A stretch of 64,000 nt of DNA, taken from NCBI RefSeq assembly GCF_005887555.1, contig NZ_VCIA01000001.1:930001-994000 (forward strand), given 5' to 3'. The position numbers were made by a program, and so were the translations under genes. The notes below the pieces were generated by a model. That model saw only the letters and a program-made list of their open reading frames with translations. It had not been told where the DNA came from and made no database searches. How positions within the stretch are numbered: position 1 is the stretch's first letter; each line of letters opens with the position of its first letter. Positions 8,498 through 16,811 of the stretch are shown piece after piece. The stretch is from Lentibacillus cibarius (GTDB taxonomy: Bacteria; Bacillota; Bacilli; Bacillales; Amphibacillaceae).

Positions 8498-9481
8498 TTA
8501 TCTCTCCACATCAAATATTATTCCGTTTTCATGCCGAACTTTTTCCGTTACTGTTAGAACATCATAACTAATCTTTTTCAATCGCTCGTATGCATCAGTA
8601 TCAGTGGCCTTGATAATAGCGGCAAATGCTTCGGCTTCATATACCATATTATTGGGATGATCGTCTGCTGGTAATTCTCTCACACCGTCGTCCCCATGCA
8701 GCCTAACGCGTGGGTGATACATATCACCCGTATTTTCAAACACTACCGTGCCTTTTTCCCCATGTATTTCACACATGTTAGCGGATTGGGCAATTTTAGA
8801 ACAAAGAATCGTCGCCGTAAAGCCAGGATAATTGAGGATAAGTGTACCACTACCGTCAACCCCACTGTCCAGAAGCACCGGAAAATACACCGCATTAGCG
8901 GGTTTGCCAAACAATCCAACGGCAATTGATAACGGATAAACGCCCAAGTCCGTGAGTGCACCACCGGAAAAAGCGGTTGTAAACACATTGGGATTTTCTC
9001 CGGCCAAGAATTTATCATAACGGGATGAGTATTGCACGAACGGCAGAATCATACTACGGACTGTGCCAATTTGCTCTAAACCCTCTTGAAGACGGTTGAA
9101 ATTCGGTGTATGCAAATTCCGCATCGCTTCAAACAGGAAGACACCATTTTCTTCTGCAACGCGATAAGCTTCTTCCCATTCCTTTAAGTTGGAGAATATT
9201 GGCTTTTCACATATAACATGCTTTTTTCCCTTTAAAAATTGCAAAACATGCCGAAAATGATGTGAATTTGGGGAAGCAATATACACTACATCCACTGTTT
9301 TACTTGCCGCCATGTCTTCCAGATCGGCAAATGCATGTGTCGCCCCATGTTTCTCCGCAAATGCATTTGCCTTATCTATCGTTCTTGAATAAACTGACGT
9401 AAGAGTGAATTGCCCTGTTTCTTTGGACGCTTCAATAAATGCTTCGGTAATCCAACCGGTTCCTACAGTACCTAAATGCAT
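8498..9481 (-). CDS. Gfo/Idh/MocA-family NAD(P)-dependent oxidoreductase
   Basis: 327 residues. The N-terminal Rossmann fold begins LGTVGTGWITEAFIEA (GxGxI nucleotide-binding pattern), followed by VDVVYIASPNSHHF near 69-82 and the signature HVICEKPIFSN near 93-103, whose Lys is the family catalytic residue; the C-terminal part is the alpha/beta substrate domain with GGALTDLGVYPLS. Likely oxidises or reduces a polyol or sugar; substrate unknown. ATG at 9481 has GAAGGGAGAAAAAT upstream. Upstream of it, 9482-9753 holds no recognisable gene. Confidence 0.9.
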   Translation of the reverse strand: MHLGTVGTGWITEAFIEASKETGQFTLTSVYSRTIDKANAFAEKHGATHAFADLEDMAASKTVDVVYIASPNSHHFRHVLQFLKGKKHVICEKPIFSNLKEWEEAYRVAEENGVFLFEAMRNLHTPNFNRLQEGLEQIGTVRSMILPFVQYSSRYDKFLAGENPNVFTTAFSGGALTDLGVYPLSIAVGLFGKPANAVYFPVLLDSGVDGSGTLILNYPGFTATILCSKIAQSANMCEIHGEKGTVVFENTGDMYHPRVRLHGDDGVRELPADDHPNNMVYEAEAFAAIIKATDTDAYERLKKISYDVLTVTEKVRHENGIIFDVER

Positions 9482-9753
9482 AAATATTTTTCTCCCTTCA
9501 AGGTTGAAACTTAAGTATGTATACGTATCGGCGTTTTTTCATCACCCCGCTAATGTAGGTTAATAGAATCGGATAATTCTTATGATATCACTTGCAAACT
9601 GAAGCGGGAAGTAATTGCAAATCCTTTGCATGATAAATGCTGCTTGACCCCGACAAACACCTAAGATTATCCGTAAGTTTCAATTTGTCACCAATAACGA
9701 AATATTTATTTGCGGCAGCAGTGATCATTTTTCTTTCTTAGATAAGTGCATTC

Positions 9754-10194
9754 CTATTTCTTATAATTCCAAAGCACTCTCCATTTTTTATCTACTTCTG
9801 TAACAAAAACATTTTGCACGAGGGTGAAATTTCCGTATTTCCCCTTATATATCTGTGAAACTGGTACTTTGTAGACCAGTTCAATTGATTCTGCACCTTC
9901 TTCCGGCTTCCAGTTTTTCAACTCAACCGCTTCCCCGATCATGAAGGAAAAGGTTGTCACACCAAAATGATTCATAAACACATGTGCCCGGTCTTGCAAA
10001 TAGCGTCCTTTTGGAAATTTCTCCTGCATGAAAGGGTGAAACATAGCCCATGAATCAGAATAAGCACCATCCTGCTCATACGTATAAAACGTTTCAACAG
10101 CCTGGATTGCGCGTTTCTCCGGTGATGTATAGAAAAACAGATAAATTGCTGTACCTATCCCAGCAATCAGTAGTATAAGCAAAACGTACCGCAT
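9754..10194 (-). CDS. Membrane-anchored protein of unknown function
   Basis: 146 residues. Residues 3-23 (YVLLILLIAGIGTAIYLFFY) form a single N-terminal membrane anchor; the rest is a charged extracytoplasmic domain with Trp/Phe-rich segments (FYTYEQDGAYSDSWAMFHPF, KYGNFTLVQNVFVTEVDKKW) that look like a small cone-shaped NTF2-like fold. No cysteines or catalytic motif stand out. Monocistronic. I do not recognise a named family; the ORF is supported by codon pattern, a GGGGG ribosome site and protein-like composition. Confidence 0.7.
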   Translation of the reverse strand: MRYVLLILLIAGIGTAIYLFFYTSPEKRAIQAVETFYTYEQDGAYSDSWAMFHPFMQEKFPKGRYLQDRAHVFMNHFGVTTFSFMIGEAVELKNWKPEEGAESIELVYKVPVSQIYKGKYGNFTLVQNVFVTEVDKKWRVLWNYKK

Positions 10195-10497
10195 TAGAAC
10201 CCCCCTGCATCGTACTGCTATCAGTCTATTCGTAAAGGGGATTTGTCAGTACAAGACTATTAGGGTGTGTGCAAGGGAACAATTCATTGTCTGGGACATG
10301 TGTGTTGGGTCTTGGGGCTTTTCTCATTTTCGCACGGGTTCTGGGCCCGGGTGCGAACCGCGCGTCTTCAGATGTCGATACGTAAATGCCCCTTCAGTCC
10401 GTCTTCATTCTCAAATAACTATGCTTCCGTTATAATGGATAGCGATTAAAATTTTAAATAAAGGCTGATATTCATACAACTGAAAGGAGGGGTATGT
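10195..10497. other. Intergenic region between the anchored protein and yitT-type gene
   Basis: 303 bp between divergent genes. It contains a GC-rich imperfect palindrome around 10334-10360 (TCGCAC … GGTGCGA) and the ribosome site GAAAGGAGGGG of the next gene. No ORF with coding character was found; promoters for both flanking genes must lie here but I could not assign them. Confidence 0.4.
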
Positions 10498-11331
10498 ATG
10501 AATCAAACCTCAAAAGATATTTTTATGATCGTATGTGGTGCATTTATTTTTGCCGTCGGCGTCAATTATTTCGCGATTCCCAATCGGCTGTCGGAAGGTG
10601 GCGTCATTGGGGTAACGATCGTTGCACACTATTTATTCGATTGGTCGCCGGGTACGGTCAACTTTGTCCTGAACACGGCACTTGTTGCGGTTGGCTATAA
10701 ATTGTTTGAAAGACATGTGACCATTTATACGATTATTGCAATCATCTTTTCCTCATTCTTTCTGCACGTTACGGTTAGCTGGGGCGAAAGCATTAACGAT
10801 GATATGCTGCTTTCTGCATTGTTCGCAGGATTGTCCGTCGGGCTTGGACTCGGGCTCATTTTCCGGGCAGGTGGTACATCCGGCGGGTCGGCCATTCTAG
10901 CTCGACTTGCCAATCAGGCATTCGGCTGGACAATTGGCAAAGGCATGCTCATCATCGACATCGCGGTAATTGCAGGATCAGCTTTTATCATTGGTCAGGA
11001 GCGAGCGATGTATACGCTTATCTCCGTCTATGTAGGTGCCAAAGTGATAGATGTCGTCGTGGAAGGTGCAAACGAACGGACAGCAGCCGTCATCATATCC
11101 AGTTCGCCTGAAGAAGTGATGGAAGCCGTCAAAAACAAAATGGCACGCGGCATCACGGTACTAGAAGGAAGGGGCGGTTATACCCAATCACAGCGGGAAG
11201 TACTCTACTTGGTTATCAGCAGATACGAAATTGTCCCATTTCAAAAAATTGTTCTGGACATTGATCCAAATGCCTATGTAACCATCCACCCTGTGCAGGA
11301 AATTTTCCGGAAGGGGTATAAAGGCAGATAA
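10498..11331 (+). CDS. YitT-family membrane protein (DUF161 + DUF2179)
   Basis: 277 residues: five to six hydrophobic segments in the first about 185 residues (typical GVNYFAIPNRLSEGGVIGVT near 17-36 and GLGLIFRAGGTSGGSAILARLAN near 118-140) followed by a soluble C-terminal domain (ARGITVLEGRGGYTQSQREVLYLVISRYE near 214-242) that is the DUF2179 module. The family is widespread in Firmicutes with unknown function. ATG follows an almost perfect GAAAGGAGGGG site. Ends at a very strong terminator. Confidence 0.9.
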   Translation: MNQTSKDIFMIVCGAFIFAVGVNYFAIPNRLSEGGVIGVTIVAHYLFDWSPGTVNFVLNTALVAVGYKLFERHVTIYTIIAIIFSSFFLHVTVSWGESINDDMLLSALFAGLSVGLGLGLIFRAGGTSGGSAILARLANQAFGWTIGKGMLIIDIAVIAGSAFIIGQERAMYTLISVYVGAKVIDVVVEGANERTAAVIISSSPEEVMEAVKNKMARGITVLEGRGGYTQSQREVLYLVISRYEIVPFQKIVLDIDPNAYVTIHPVQEIFRKGYKGR

Positions 11332-11372
11332 CAAAAAATCCTCTCATTGTAATAATGAGAGGATTTTTTGTT
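11330..11372. terminator. Strong bidirectional terminator
   Basis: Perfect 19-bp stem from 11330-11348 and 11354-11372 around the loop GTAAT, with A6/T6 tails. It separates the convergent yitT-type and abgT-type genes and serves both. Confidence 0.95.
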
Positions 11373-11381
11373 ATCTAGCCA

Positions 11382-12938
11382 TTAGCCATTATAAATGATT
11401 GGTGAACCCGGGCCAAGATCAATGCCCAATAGCATCCATACAACGAGCATGATTGTCCAACCAATTAGGAAGAACAGCGAATATGGCAGCATGACGGAAA
11501 TCATCGTGCCAATCCCCATTTTCTTATCATACTTTTGTGCAAATGCGATGATCACAGCAAAATATGTCATCAATGGTGTAATGATATTGGTCGATGAGTC
11601 GGCTACCCGGTATGCCATCTGTGTCAGTTCCGGTGAATACCCCAGCTGCATCATGATCGGCACGAAAATCGGCGCCATCATCGCCCACTTTGCTGAAGCA
11701 CTGCCAATAAACAGATTAATAAAGCCAGTAATCAGGACAAACATAAGTATCAGCGGAATGCCCGTCAAATTGACACTGTCCAAAAACCTCGCTCCATACA
11801 CACCAAGCACCGTACCCATATTGGTTTCATTAAAATACGCGACGAATTGACCAGCTGTAAAGGCGAGGACAATAAACATACCCATGGATGCCATCGTATC
11901 AGACAATTGCGCCGCAACATCTTTATCATTACGGATAACTTTCGTGATTTTACCATAAACAAGTCCAGGCACAAAAAACAGAATTGCAATAATCGGCACC
12001 AGTGAACTCATAAACGGTGACTGGATAATCTGATCCATATAATTGCCTTCCGTGCCGCGTAACGGAGCATTTTCCGGTAAAACAAGCAGCGCTGTCAGGA
12101 TAAGACCAACTGCAAGTGATACTCCGGACCAAATTAGTCCTTTTCGCTCGATTGGTTGTAATCCTTCAAGCTGATCCTGGTCCATGTTTTCACCAGCAGT
12201 CTCCCCTTTGTATTCGCCAAGACGCGGCGCAACGATTCGTTCCGTTACCCACGTTCCAATTAATGTCAGCACCAATACAGACGCAGCAATAAAGAACCAG
12301 TTCATCGCAATATTCATGTTTTCAGCGTATGCCGGATCCATTACCGACGTAGCAGCAATGGTCAGTTCTCCAAGCATGACATCGGTACCCGACAGAGCCA
12401 GGTTCGCACTGAAGCCGGCGGACACACCTGCAAAAGCTGCAGCTAAACCTGCTAGCGGATGTCTACCCATCGCTGCAAAAATCAGTGCACCAAGCGGCGG
12501 CAGCACCACATAGCCTGCATCAGACGCCACACTGGACATAATTCCAGCAAACACAAGTCCAACCGTAATAAAACGTCTCGGCACTGATAAAACGAAACCT
12601 CTAAGCAATGCACTAATAAGGCCAGTCCGCTCGGCAACTCCAATACCAAGCATGGTTACAAGTACAACCCCAAGAGGAGCAAAACCTATAAAGTTATCGG
12701 TCATACTTCCAAAAATATATTGCAGACCTTCCGCATTCAATAGATTTTTAATCTCAACCATTTTACCGTCTTCACCAGGATGTTCAACACTAATGTCTAA
12801 AGGCTGTAAAGCAGCTGAAAGTATAAGAACAATTAGCGCTAAGATGGCAAACAGGGTAATTGGGTGTGGAAGTTTATTACCGATAAACTCAATCCCATCC
12901 AAAAATCGCTGAAAGATTCCTTTCTTTTCTTTCCCCAT
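11382..12938 (-). CDS. AbgT-family transporter (p-aminobenzoyl-glutamate / antimetabolite permease)
   Basis: 518-residue inner-membrane protein with about 12 hydrophobic segments. Family features: IGNKLPHPITLFAILALIVL near 19-38, GFAPLGVVLVTMLGIGVAERTGL near 85-107, VASDAGYVVLPPLGALIF near 135-152, and late GSASAKWAMMAPIFVPIMMQLG and ADSSTNIITPLMTYF, which line the transport path. AbgT proteins import p-aminobenzoyl-glutamate or export sulfonamides; which applies is not decidable here. ATG at 12938 has GGGAGGACG upstream. No associated AbgA/AbgB hydrolase genes are adjacent. Confidence 0.9.
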   Translation of the reverse strand: MGKEKKGIFQRFLDGIEFIGNKLPHPITLFAILALIVLILSAALQPLDISVEHPGEDGKMVEIKNLLNAEGLQYIFGSMTDNFIGFAPLGVVLVTMLGIGVAERTGLISALLRGFVLSVPRRFITVGLVFAGIMSSVASDAGYVVLPPLGALIFAAMGRHPLAGLAAAFAGVSAGFSANLALSGTDVMLGELTIAATSVMDPAYAENMNIAMNWFFIAASVLVLTLIGTWVTERIVAPRLGEYKGETAGENMDQDQLEGLQPIERKGLIWSGVSLAVGLILTALLVLPENAPLRGTEGNYMDQIIQSPFMSSLVPIIAILFFVPGLVYGKITKVIRNDKDVAAQLSDTMASMGMFIVLAFTAGQFVAYFNETNMGTVLGVYGARFLDSVNLTGIPLILMFVLITGFINLFIGSASAKWAMMAPIFVPIMMQLGYSPELTQMAYRVADSSTNIITPLMTYFAVIIAFAQKYDKKMGIGTMISVMLPYSLFFLIGWTIMLVVWMLLGIDLGPGSPIIYNG

Positions 12939-13105
12939 CTAATTCGTCCTCCCATTTTTATCAATAATATTCTGAAATATTTCGTTTATTTATACCGGAT
13001 ATATTAGTATATTATATAGTCGAAATTACTCAATTTAAATAGAAAAAGGTTAAGTGGGAAGATTAAAATTTTTCTCGATACTCAACTTTCAGTGCTGGAG
13101 GACTT

Positions 13106-13156
13106 TTAGAAAAACTCAGGCCTAGCCTCGTCTTATAGCGAATGCCGAGTTTTTAT
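13106..13156. repeat. 51-bp dispersed repeat, copy 1
   Basis: Matches 50490-50540 in the same orientation with three substitutions over 51 bp. Its ends AAAAACTC … GAGTTTTT form an inverted repeat with a further GGC/GCC pair, so it can fold like a terminator. It lies between the AbgT gene promoter region and the end of the aldo/keto reductase gene. Confidence 0.8.
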
Positions 13157-13174
13157 ACCTTCTGATGTTATTAA

Positions 13175-13204
13175 AAAGAACAGATGGATTTGCATCTGTT
13201 CTTT
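13175..13204 (-). terminator. Terminator of aldo/keto reductase gene
   Basis: AAAGAACAGATG (13175-13186) pairs perfectly with CATCTGTTCTTT (13193-13204); the stem touches the stop codon of the reductase gene. Confidence 0.85.
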
Positions 13205-14034
13205 CAATCTTTATCAAAACTGTCCGGGTTTGTCCCGGCGCGATCGTTTTTATTCAGGCTGTTGATCTGTTCCATTTCATCCCTTGTCAGTTCGAAGTCA
13301 AAAATAGCCGCATTTTCTTTAATCCGATGTTCGTGCGTCGATTTTGGGATGGTTACGACGTTTTGCTGTACATCCCAGCGCAAGATGACTTGAGCAGCTG
13401 TTTTGTTATATTTTGCAGCGATTTCCCTGAGTACCGGTTCGTCAAGGATACGCCCGCGTTTCAATGGTGACCAGGCTTCCAGCTGAATGTCCTCCTCTTC
13501 GCAAAATGCCTTTAACTGTTCCTGCGTCAGATGTGGATGGTATTCTACCTGATTAATTACCGGCTTCACATTGCTGCTGGCTATTAAATCCTGCAGATGA
13601 TGGATATGGAAATTACTAACGCCAATAGCACGGACCTTTCCTTCTTCATAGAGCTTTTCCATTGCCTTCCATGTCTCTTTATACTTGTCTTTCACCGGCC
13701 AATGAATGAGGTAGAGATCCAAGTAGTCAAGACCAAGTTTTTCTAGACTTGCTTCAAATGCCTTTAATGTACTGTCATAGCCTTGTTCATCGTTCCAAAC
13801 CTTGGACGTTACGAAAATTTCCTTTCTTGGCACCCCGGATTCCCTTATACCTTTTCCGACACCACGCTCATTTTGATAGAATGACGCTGTATCAATGCTC
13901 CGATATCCGTGTTTCAGTGCGGACTCGACCGATGCTGCTGCTACACTGTTTTCCACTTTATAAACGCCGAGGCCAAAACCTGGCATCTGTACACCATTGT
14001 TTAACGTGACTGTATCTTGCAAATGGCTGATCAT
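13204..14034 (-). CDS. Aldo/keto reductase (YvgN/YtbE-type)
   Basis: 276-residue TIM-barrel NADPH-dependent reductase of aldehydes such as methylglyoxal. Visible motifs: [11 protein letters not shown] near 17-27, [21 protein letters not shown] near 43-63 with catalytic Asp and Tyr, the Lys in [10 protein letters not shown] near 72-81, and YLIHWPVK near 106-113 with the active-site His. The C-terminal [13 protein letters not shown] is the NADP-binding signature. The frame opens at a TTG (14052), but ATG at 14034 is 7 nt from GGAGGG and is preferred. Confidence 0.92.
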   Translation of the reverse strand: MISHLQDTVTLNNGVQMPGFGLGVYKVENSVAAASVESALKHGYRSIDTASFYQNERGVGKGIRESGVPRKEIFVTSKVWNDEQGYDSTLKAFEASLEKLGLDYLDLYLIHWPVKDKYKETWKAMEKLYEEGKVRAIGVSNFHIHHLQDLIASSNVKPVINQVEYHPHLTQEQLKAFCEEEDIQLEAWSPLKRGRILDEPVLREIAAKYNKTAAQVILRWDVQQNVVTIPKSTHEHRIKENAAIFDFELTRDEMEQINSLNKNDRAGTNPDSFDKD

Positions 14035-14336
14035 TCTACTTCCCTCCTTCAAAATCTCCTCTTTTTACTATACAAGAAGTACCCGCACCATACAAAATGT
14101 CAGCTCTGGCGGTTTAACCGAAACTGACACATCCAATTTTTAGTTCTGTTGATTTCAGCATATTGGCTTTACTATTCACAAAATAATTGAAACTAATTTC
14201 TACCTGAATCCATTCAGACATAATTTGTAAAACCCAATGGAAAATTCGCTTTTATAAACTATACATACCATAAAACTAAATTTTAAGGTGATTACACGGA
14301 TAATGTTAGAGTAAAATGTTTATGGGAGAACATATA

Positions 14337-14384
14337 CCTCATCTTTGGTGTTGAAGTCGGAAGACTTCTACACCAAAGATGAGG
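14337..14384. repeat. 48-nt near-perfect palindrome in the IS left end
   Basis: CCTCATCTTTGGTGT (14337-14351) pairs with 14370-14384 and GAAGTC (14353-14358) with GACTTC (14363-14368), with one T-T mismatch and the loop GGAA. It lies inside the insertion sequence upstream of the transposase. It could block read-through transcription, or be a nested repeat. Confidence 0.8.
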
Positions 14385-14429
14385 CCAGCAAGCGAAGCGC
14401 GGTAGTTTAAAGGGTGTTTTACATGAAAA

Positions 14430-14490
14430 AGAGGACCTTTTCTTGTATAGTTAAGTCTGCTACAACAACAACTATAGAAAGAGGTCCTCT
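14430..14490 (+). promoter_or_regulatory. Hairpin hiding the transposase ribosome binding site
   Basis: AGAGGACCT (14430-14438) pairs with AGGTCCTCT (14482-14490) and TATAG (14446-14450) with CTATA (14472-14476). The 3' arm contains the AGAGG ribosome site of the transposase start at 14492, so transcripts entering from outside would fold and be poorly translated. This is a known protection strategy of insertion sequences; here it is inferred from the pairing. Confidence 0.65.
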
Positions 14491-14491
14491 A

Positions 14492-15841
14492 ATGAAAGAT
14501 ATCATATCTGCGCTTACAATGAAAGAATTAGAACAAATTACATACCGTGCATTGCAGGAAAGTTTTTCTCAGGTGATGGCACAGACGCTACAGGAAATAG
14601 ATGAGGCGATTGCTTCAGAAAGGGATAAGCAACGATTTTATTTGAAGGATAAAAGAACATTAAAGTTTGAGTCCGTCTTTGGGCAGGTGGAACTGAAAAG
14701 AAATTATTATCAAGATAAAGAGACGGGAAAGTATGTCTATTTATTGGATCAGTATTTAGCTTTTGACGGCACAAAGGGAATGAGTCCGGTGGTGCAAGAT
14801 TTGGCTATTGAACTGGCTGTAACAGGCGTTTCCTATCGACAGGCTGGGAAGGCAATGGAGAAGCTTTTGGGCTACCCTGTCATTAGTCATGAAGGTATAC
14901 GCCAGCAGCTTTTGAATACGGAGGTTGTGCCGGAAGAGTCAGTGCCACTCGAACAGGATGTTGTATTCGTGGAGGTGGACGGGCTTTATACGAAAAGCCA
15001 AGAGAAAAAGAAAAAAGGCAAGGAAATTAAGATTGCCAGTGTGCATCAGGGCTGGGAAATGAATGGTAAACGAGCAAAGCTGATAGAGAAGCGACATTTC
15101 ATTCATGAAGGAAATCTGCCGTTCTGGGAAGAATTTGAGCAGTATCTAATGGCTACTTATGAGTATGATCCGACCAGGCACCACCTCGTTATTAATGGGG
15201 ATGGAGCGAAGTGGATCACATCCTGCCGGGATCATTTCCAGCATAATGCGACCTTTGTCATCGACCGTTTTCATGTTGCCCGGGATGTGCAGCGTTTGTT
15301 TCGGGGTCATTCAAGATACCGCTCCATCCGAAAGAAACTAGCAAGCTATGACTGGGAAGGTTTCATGGTGGAATTAAACAGTGCGGTGGGTACGCTTGAA
15401 AATGAAAAGAAGGAAGAACGGCTGGAAGAGTTAATTGCCCAGCTTTCCCAATATCCAGAGGCACTGGGAGATTACCGTGAAAAACTAAAAGAGAGGGGCA
15501 TAGATACAACAGGATTCCGCCCGATGGGGAGTGCAGAGGGAACGATGAGTGTGTTCGCTAGAAGGCTCAAAAACGGGCGTAGTTGGAGTGATAAAGGGCT
15601 TGATAAATTCATCGATATCATGGTTGCCCTCAAAGATAATCTGGAGATAAAAACGCTGCAGGGGATACTTGAACAGACGCAGGAATTAATACAGGAAAGC
15701 AAAGAAGAAAAGCCGCCTAAACACTTTGTAGAAAAGCTAAAAGAAAGTGCTGCAGAAGCAACACGCAACAATCTGGGTTATCTCAAGCAGGCTATCGGGA
15801 AACCAATTACAGACGCATTAAAAGGATTACGGGGAATTTGA
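14492..15841 (+). CDS. ISLre2-family transposase (UPF0236)
   Basis: 450 residues. Opens MKDIISALTMKELEQITYRAL and contains the conserved segments FGQVELKRNYY, VEVDGLYTKSQEKKKKGKEIK (first acidic catalytic position in VEVDG), HHLVINGDGAKWI (second, in GDGA), ATFVIDRFHVARDV and the late MGSAEGTMSVFARRLKNGRSWS with the Glu expected in a DDE-type core. Full family length, no internal stop, so likely active. A longer frame starts with GTG at 14414, but ATG at 14492 has AGAGG 7 nt upstream and matches the family start. Confidence 0.9.
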   Translation: MKDIISALTMKELEQITYRALQESFSQVMAQTLQEIDEAIASERDKQRFYLKDKRTLKFESVFGQVELKRNYYQDKETGKYVYLLDQYLAFDGTKGMSPVVQDLAIELAVTGVSYRQAGKAMEKLLGYPVISHEGIRQQLLNTEVVPEESVPLEQDVVFVEVDGLYTKSQEKKKKGKEIKIASVHQGWEMNGKRAKLIEKRHFIHEGNLPFWEEFEQYLMATYEYDPTRHHLVINGDGAKWITSCRDHFQHNATFVIDRFHVARDVQRLFRGHSRYRSIRKKLASYDWEGFMVELNSAVGTLENEKKEERLEELIAQLSQYPEALGDYREKLKERGIDTTGFRPMGSAEGTMSVFARRLKNGRSWSDKGLDKFIDIMVALKDNLEIKTLQGILEQTQELIQESKEEKPPKHFVEKLKESAAEATRNNLGYLKQAIGKPITDALKGLRGI

Positions 15842-15978
15842 AAAAGTAAAAAAGCACCAACTGATTAAAATGATATAAACATGAAACCGTTACCAAAAGT
15901 TGACTAAAACAATACAAAAAAGGGACTTGAAAAAAAATCTCCCACAAGTACTTGACTCAATCACGGATAATTGGAAAG

Positions 15979-16007
15979 TTGCCCACGAAAATGAATGGTG
16001 ATATACT
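15979..16007 (+). promoter_or_regulatory. Probable sigma-A promoter of the repeat protein gene
   Basis: TTGCCC (15979-15984), 17-nt spacer, TATACT (16002-16007), 40 nt before the start codon. The insertion sequence ends 18 bp upstream of the -35 box. Confidence 0.55.
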
Positions 16008-16046
16008 TTTATCAAGTTATTAAGGAGAGGGAAAGGGGGGAATCCA

Positions 16047-16637
16047 ATGAGCGATCAGGTGATCAACCTAATACTGGATGAGTTGCAAAACATTAAACAA
16101 AATATGGCTACCAAGGATGAATTGCAACACTTACATGCAAACATGGCTACCAAAGACGAATTACAACACTTACAGGCAAACATGGCTACCAAAGATGAAT
16201 TGCAACACTTACATGCAAACATGGCCTCCAAAGATGAATTGCAACATCTTCAAACTAGCGTGGCTACCAAAGATGAGGTACAAAACCTTCAGTCCAACAT
16301 GGCCTCTAAAGATGAGTTGCAAAATCTTCAAACTAGCGTGGCCACCAAAGATGAGGTACAAAACCTTCAAACTAGTCTAGACGCTAATATTAAACGGATC
16401 GAGGATAAACTTGACAGAAATGAAAAGCAGATTGTACAAAACTCCGAACTCATCATTGAAAATAAGGACCTCATCAACGGAAACGAAAAACAAATCGCGC
16501 AAAACACTGAACAACTGTCTCACATCAATAATCAATTACATTCCCTAAAGGATAGCCAAACACAGCAGGAAAACCATTTAAAAACATTGGCCTTACGTTC
16601 GATTGAACAAGAATCTAAGCTTCGTGAATTAAAATAA
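16047..16637 (+). CDS. Coiled-coil protein with seven 13-residue tandem repeats
   Basis: 196 residues, strongly charged, no membrane segment and no cysteine. Residues 19-109 are seven copies of a 13-residue unit (consensus NMATKDELQHLQA with NxxS/T and E/V variants), encoded by 39-bp direct repeats at 16101-16373; an eighth, degenerate unit follows. The remainder is heptad-like (KRIEDKLDRNEKQIVQNSELI). It probably forms a long fibrous rod or oligomer; function unknown. The strong GGGGGG ribosome site and its own promoter and terminator support a real gene. In-frame 39-bp repeats permit copy-number variation. Confidence 0.8.
   Translation: MSDQVINLILDELQNIKQNMATKDELQHLHANMATKDELQHLQANMATKDELQHLHANMASKDELQHLQTSVATKDEVQNLQSNMASKDELQNLQTSVATKDEVQNLQTSLDANIKRIEDKLDRNEKQIVQNSELIIENKDLINGNEKQIAQNTEQLSHINNQLHSLKDSQTQQENHLKTLALRSIEQESKLRELK
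16101..16373 (+). repeat. Seven tandem 39-bp repeats
   Basis: Each unit encodes 13 residues around (M/V)A(T/S)KDE(L/V)Q. The first three units are nearly identical, the last four alternate two variants, suggesting past unit duplication by slippage or unequal recombination. Confidence 0.9.
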
Positions 16638-16725
16638 AGGACAGGCATTCAAAACTCCAATTCGACATGATCAACTATTTAATTTACCACATACTTCACA
16701 CCAGCTCTTAGATTAATTCGCACAC

Positions 16726-16761
16726 AAAAACCTGCTTCTATATAGAAAGAAGCAGGTTTTT
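16726..16761. terminator. Bidirectional terminator
   Basis: AAAAACCTGCTTCT (16726-16739) pairs perfectly with AGAAGCAGGTTTTT (16748-16761), 8-nt loop, between convergent genes. Confidence 0.92.
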
Positions 16762-16811
16762 CGGAAGCTATGAAGCACCCTTCACTTAATTCATCTCAAC
16801 TCTTCCGTCAT

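Larger units (their letters stand above)
14305..15961 (+). mobile_element. ISLre2-family insertion sequence, apparently complete
   Basis: 1657-bp element. Both sides carry the direct repeat CACGGATAAT (14295-14304 and 15962-15971), consistent with a 9-bp target duplication plus one chance match. The ends form imperfect terminal inverted repeats (left GAGTAAAATGTTTATGGGAGA against the complement of the right end GAGTCAAGTACTTGTGGGAGA, about 16 of 22 matching). One UPF0236-type transposase ORF is intact. The preserved target duplication argues for a fairly recent insertion, 18 bp before the likely -35 box of the next gene. Confidence 0.85.

Noticed and set aside
10334..10360. GC-rich palindrome as a terminator or operator
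   Set aside because: Imperfect pairing, no T tract and no neighbouring gene end in the right place.
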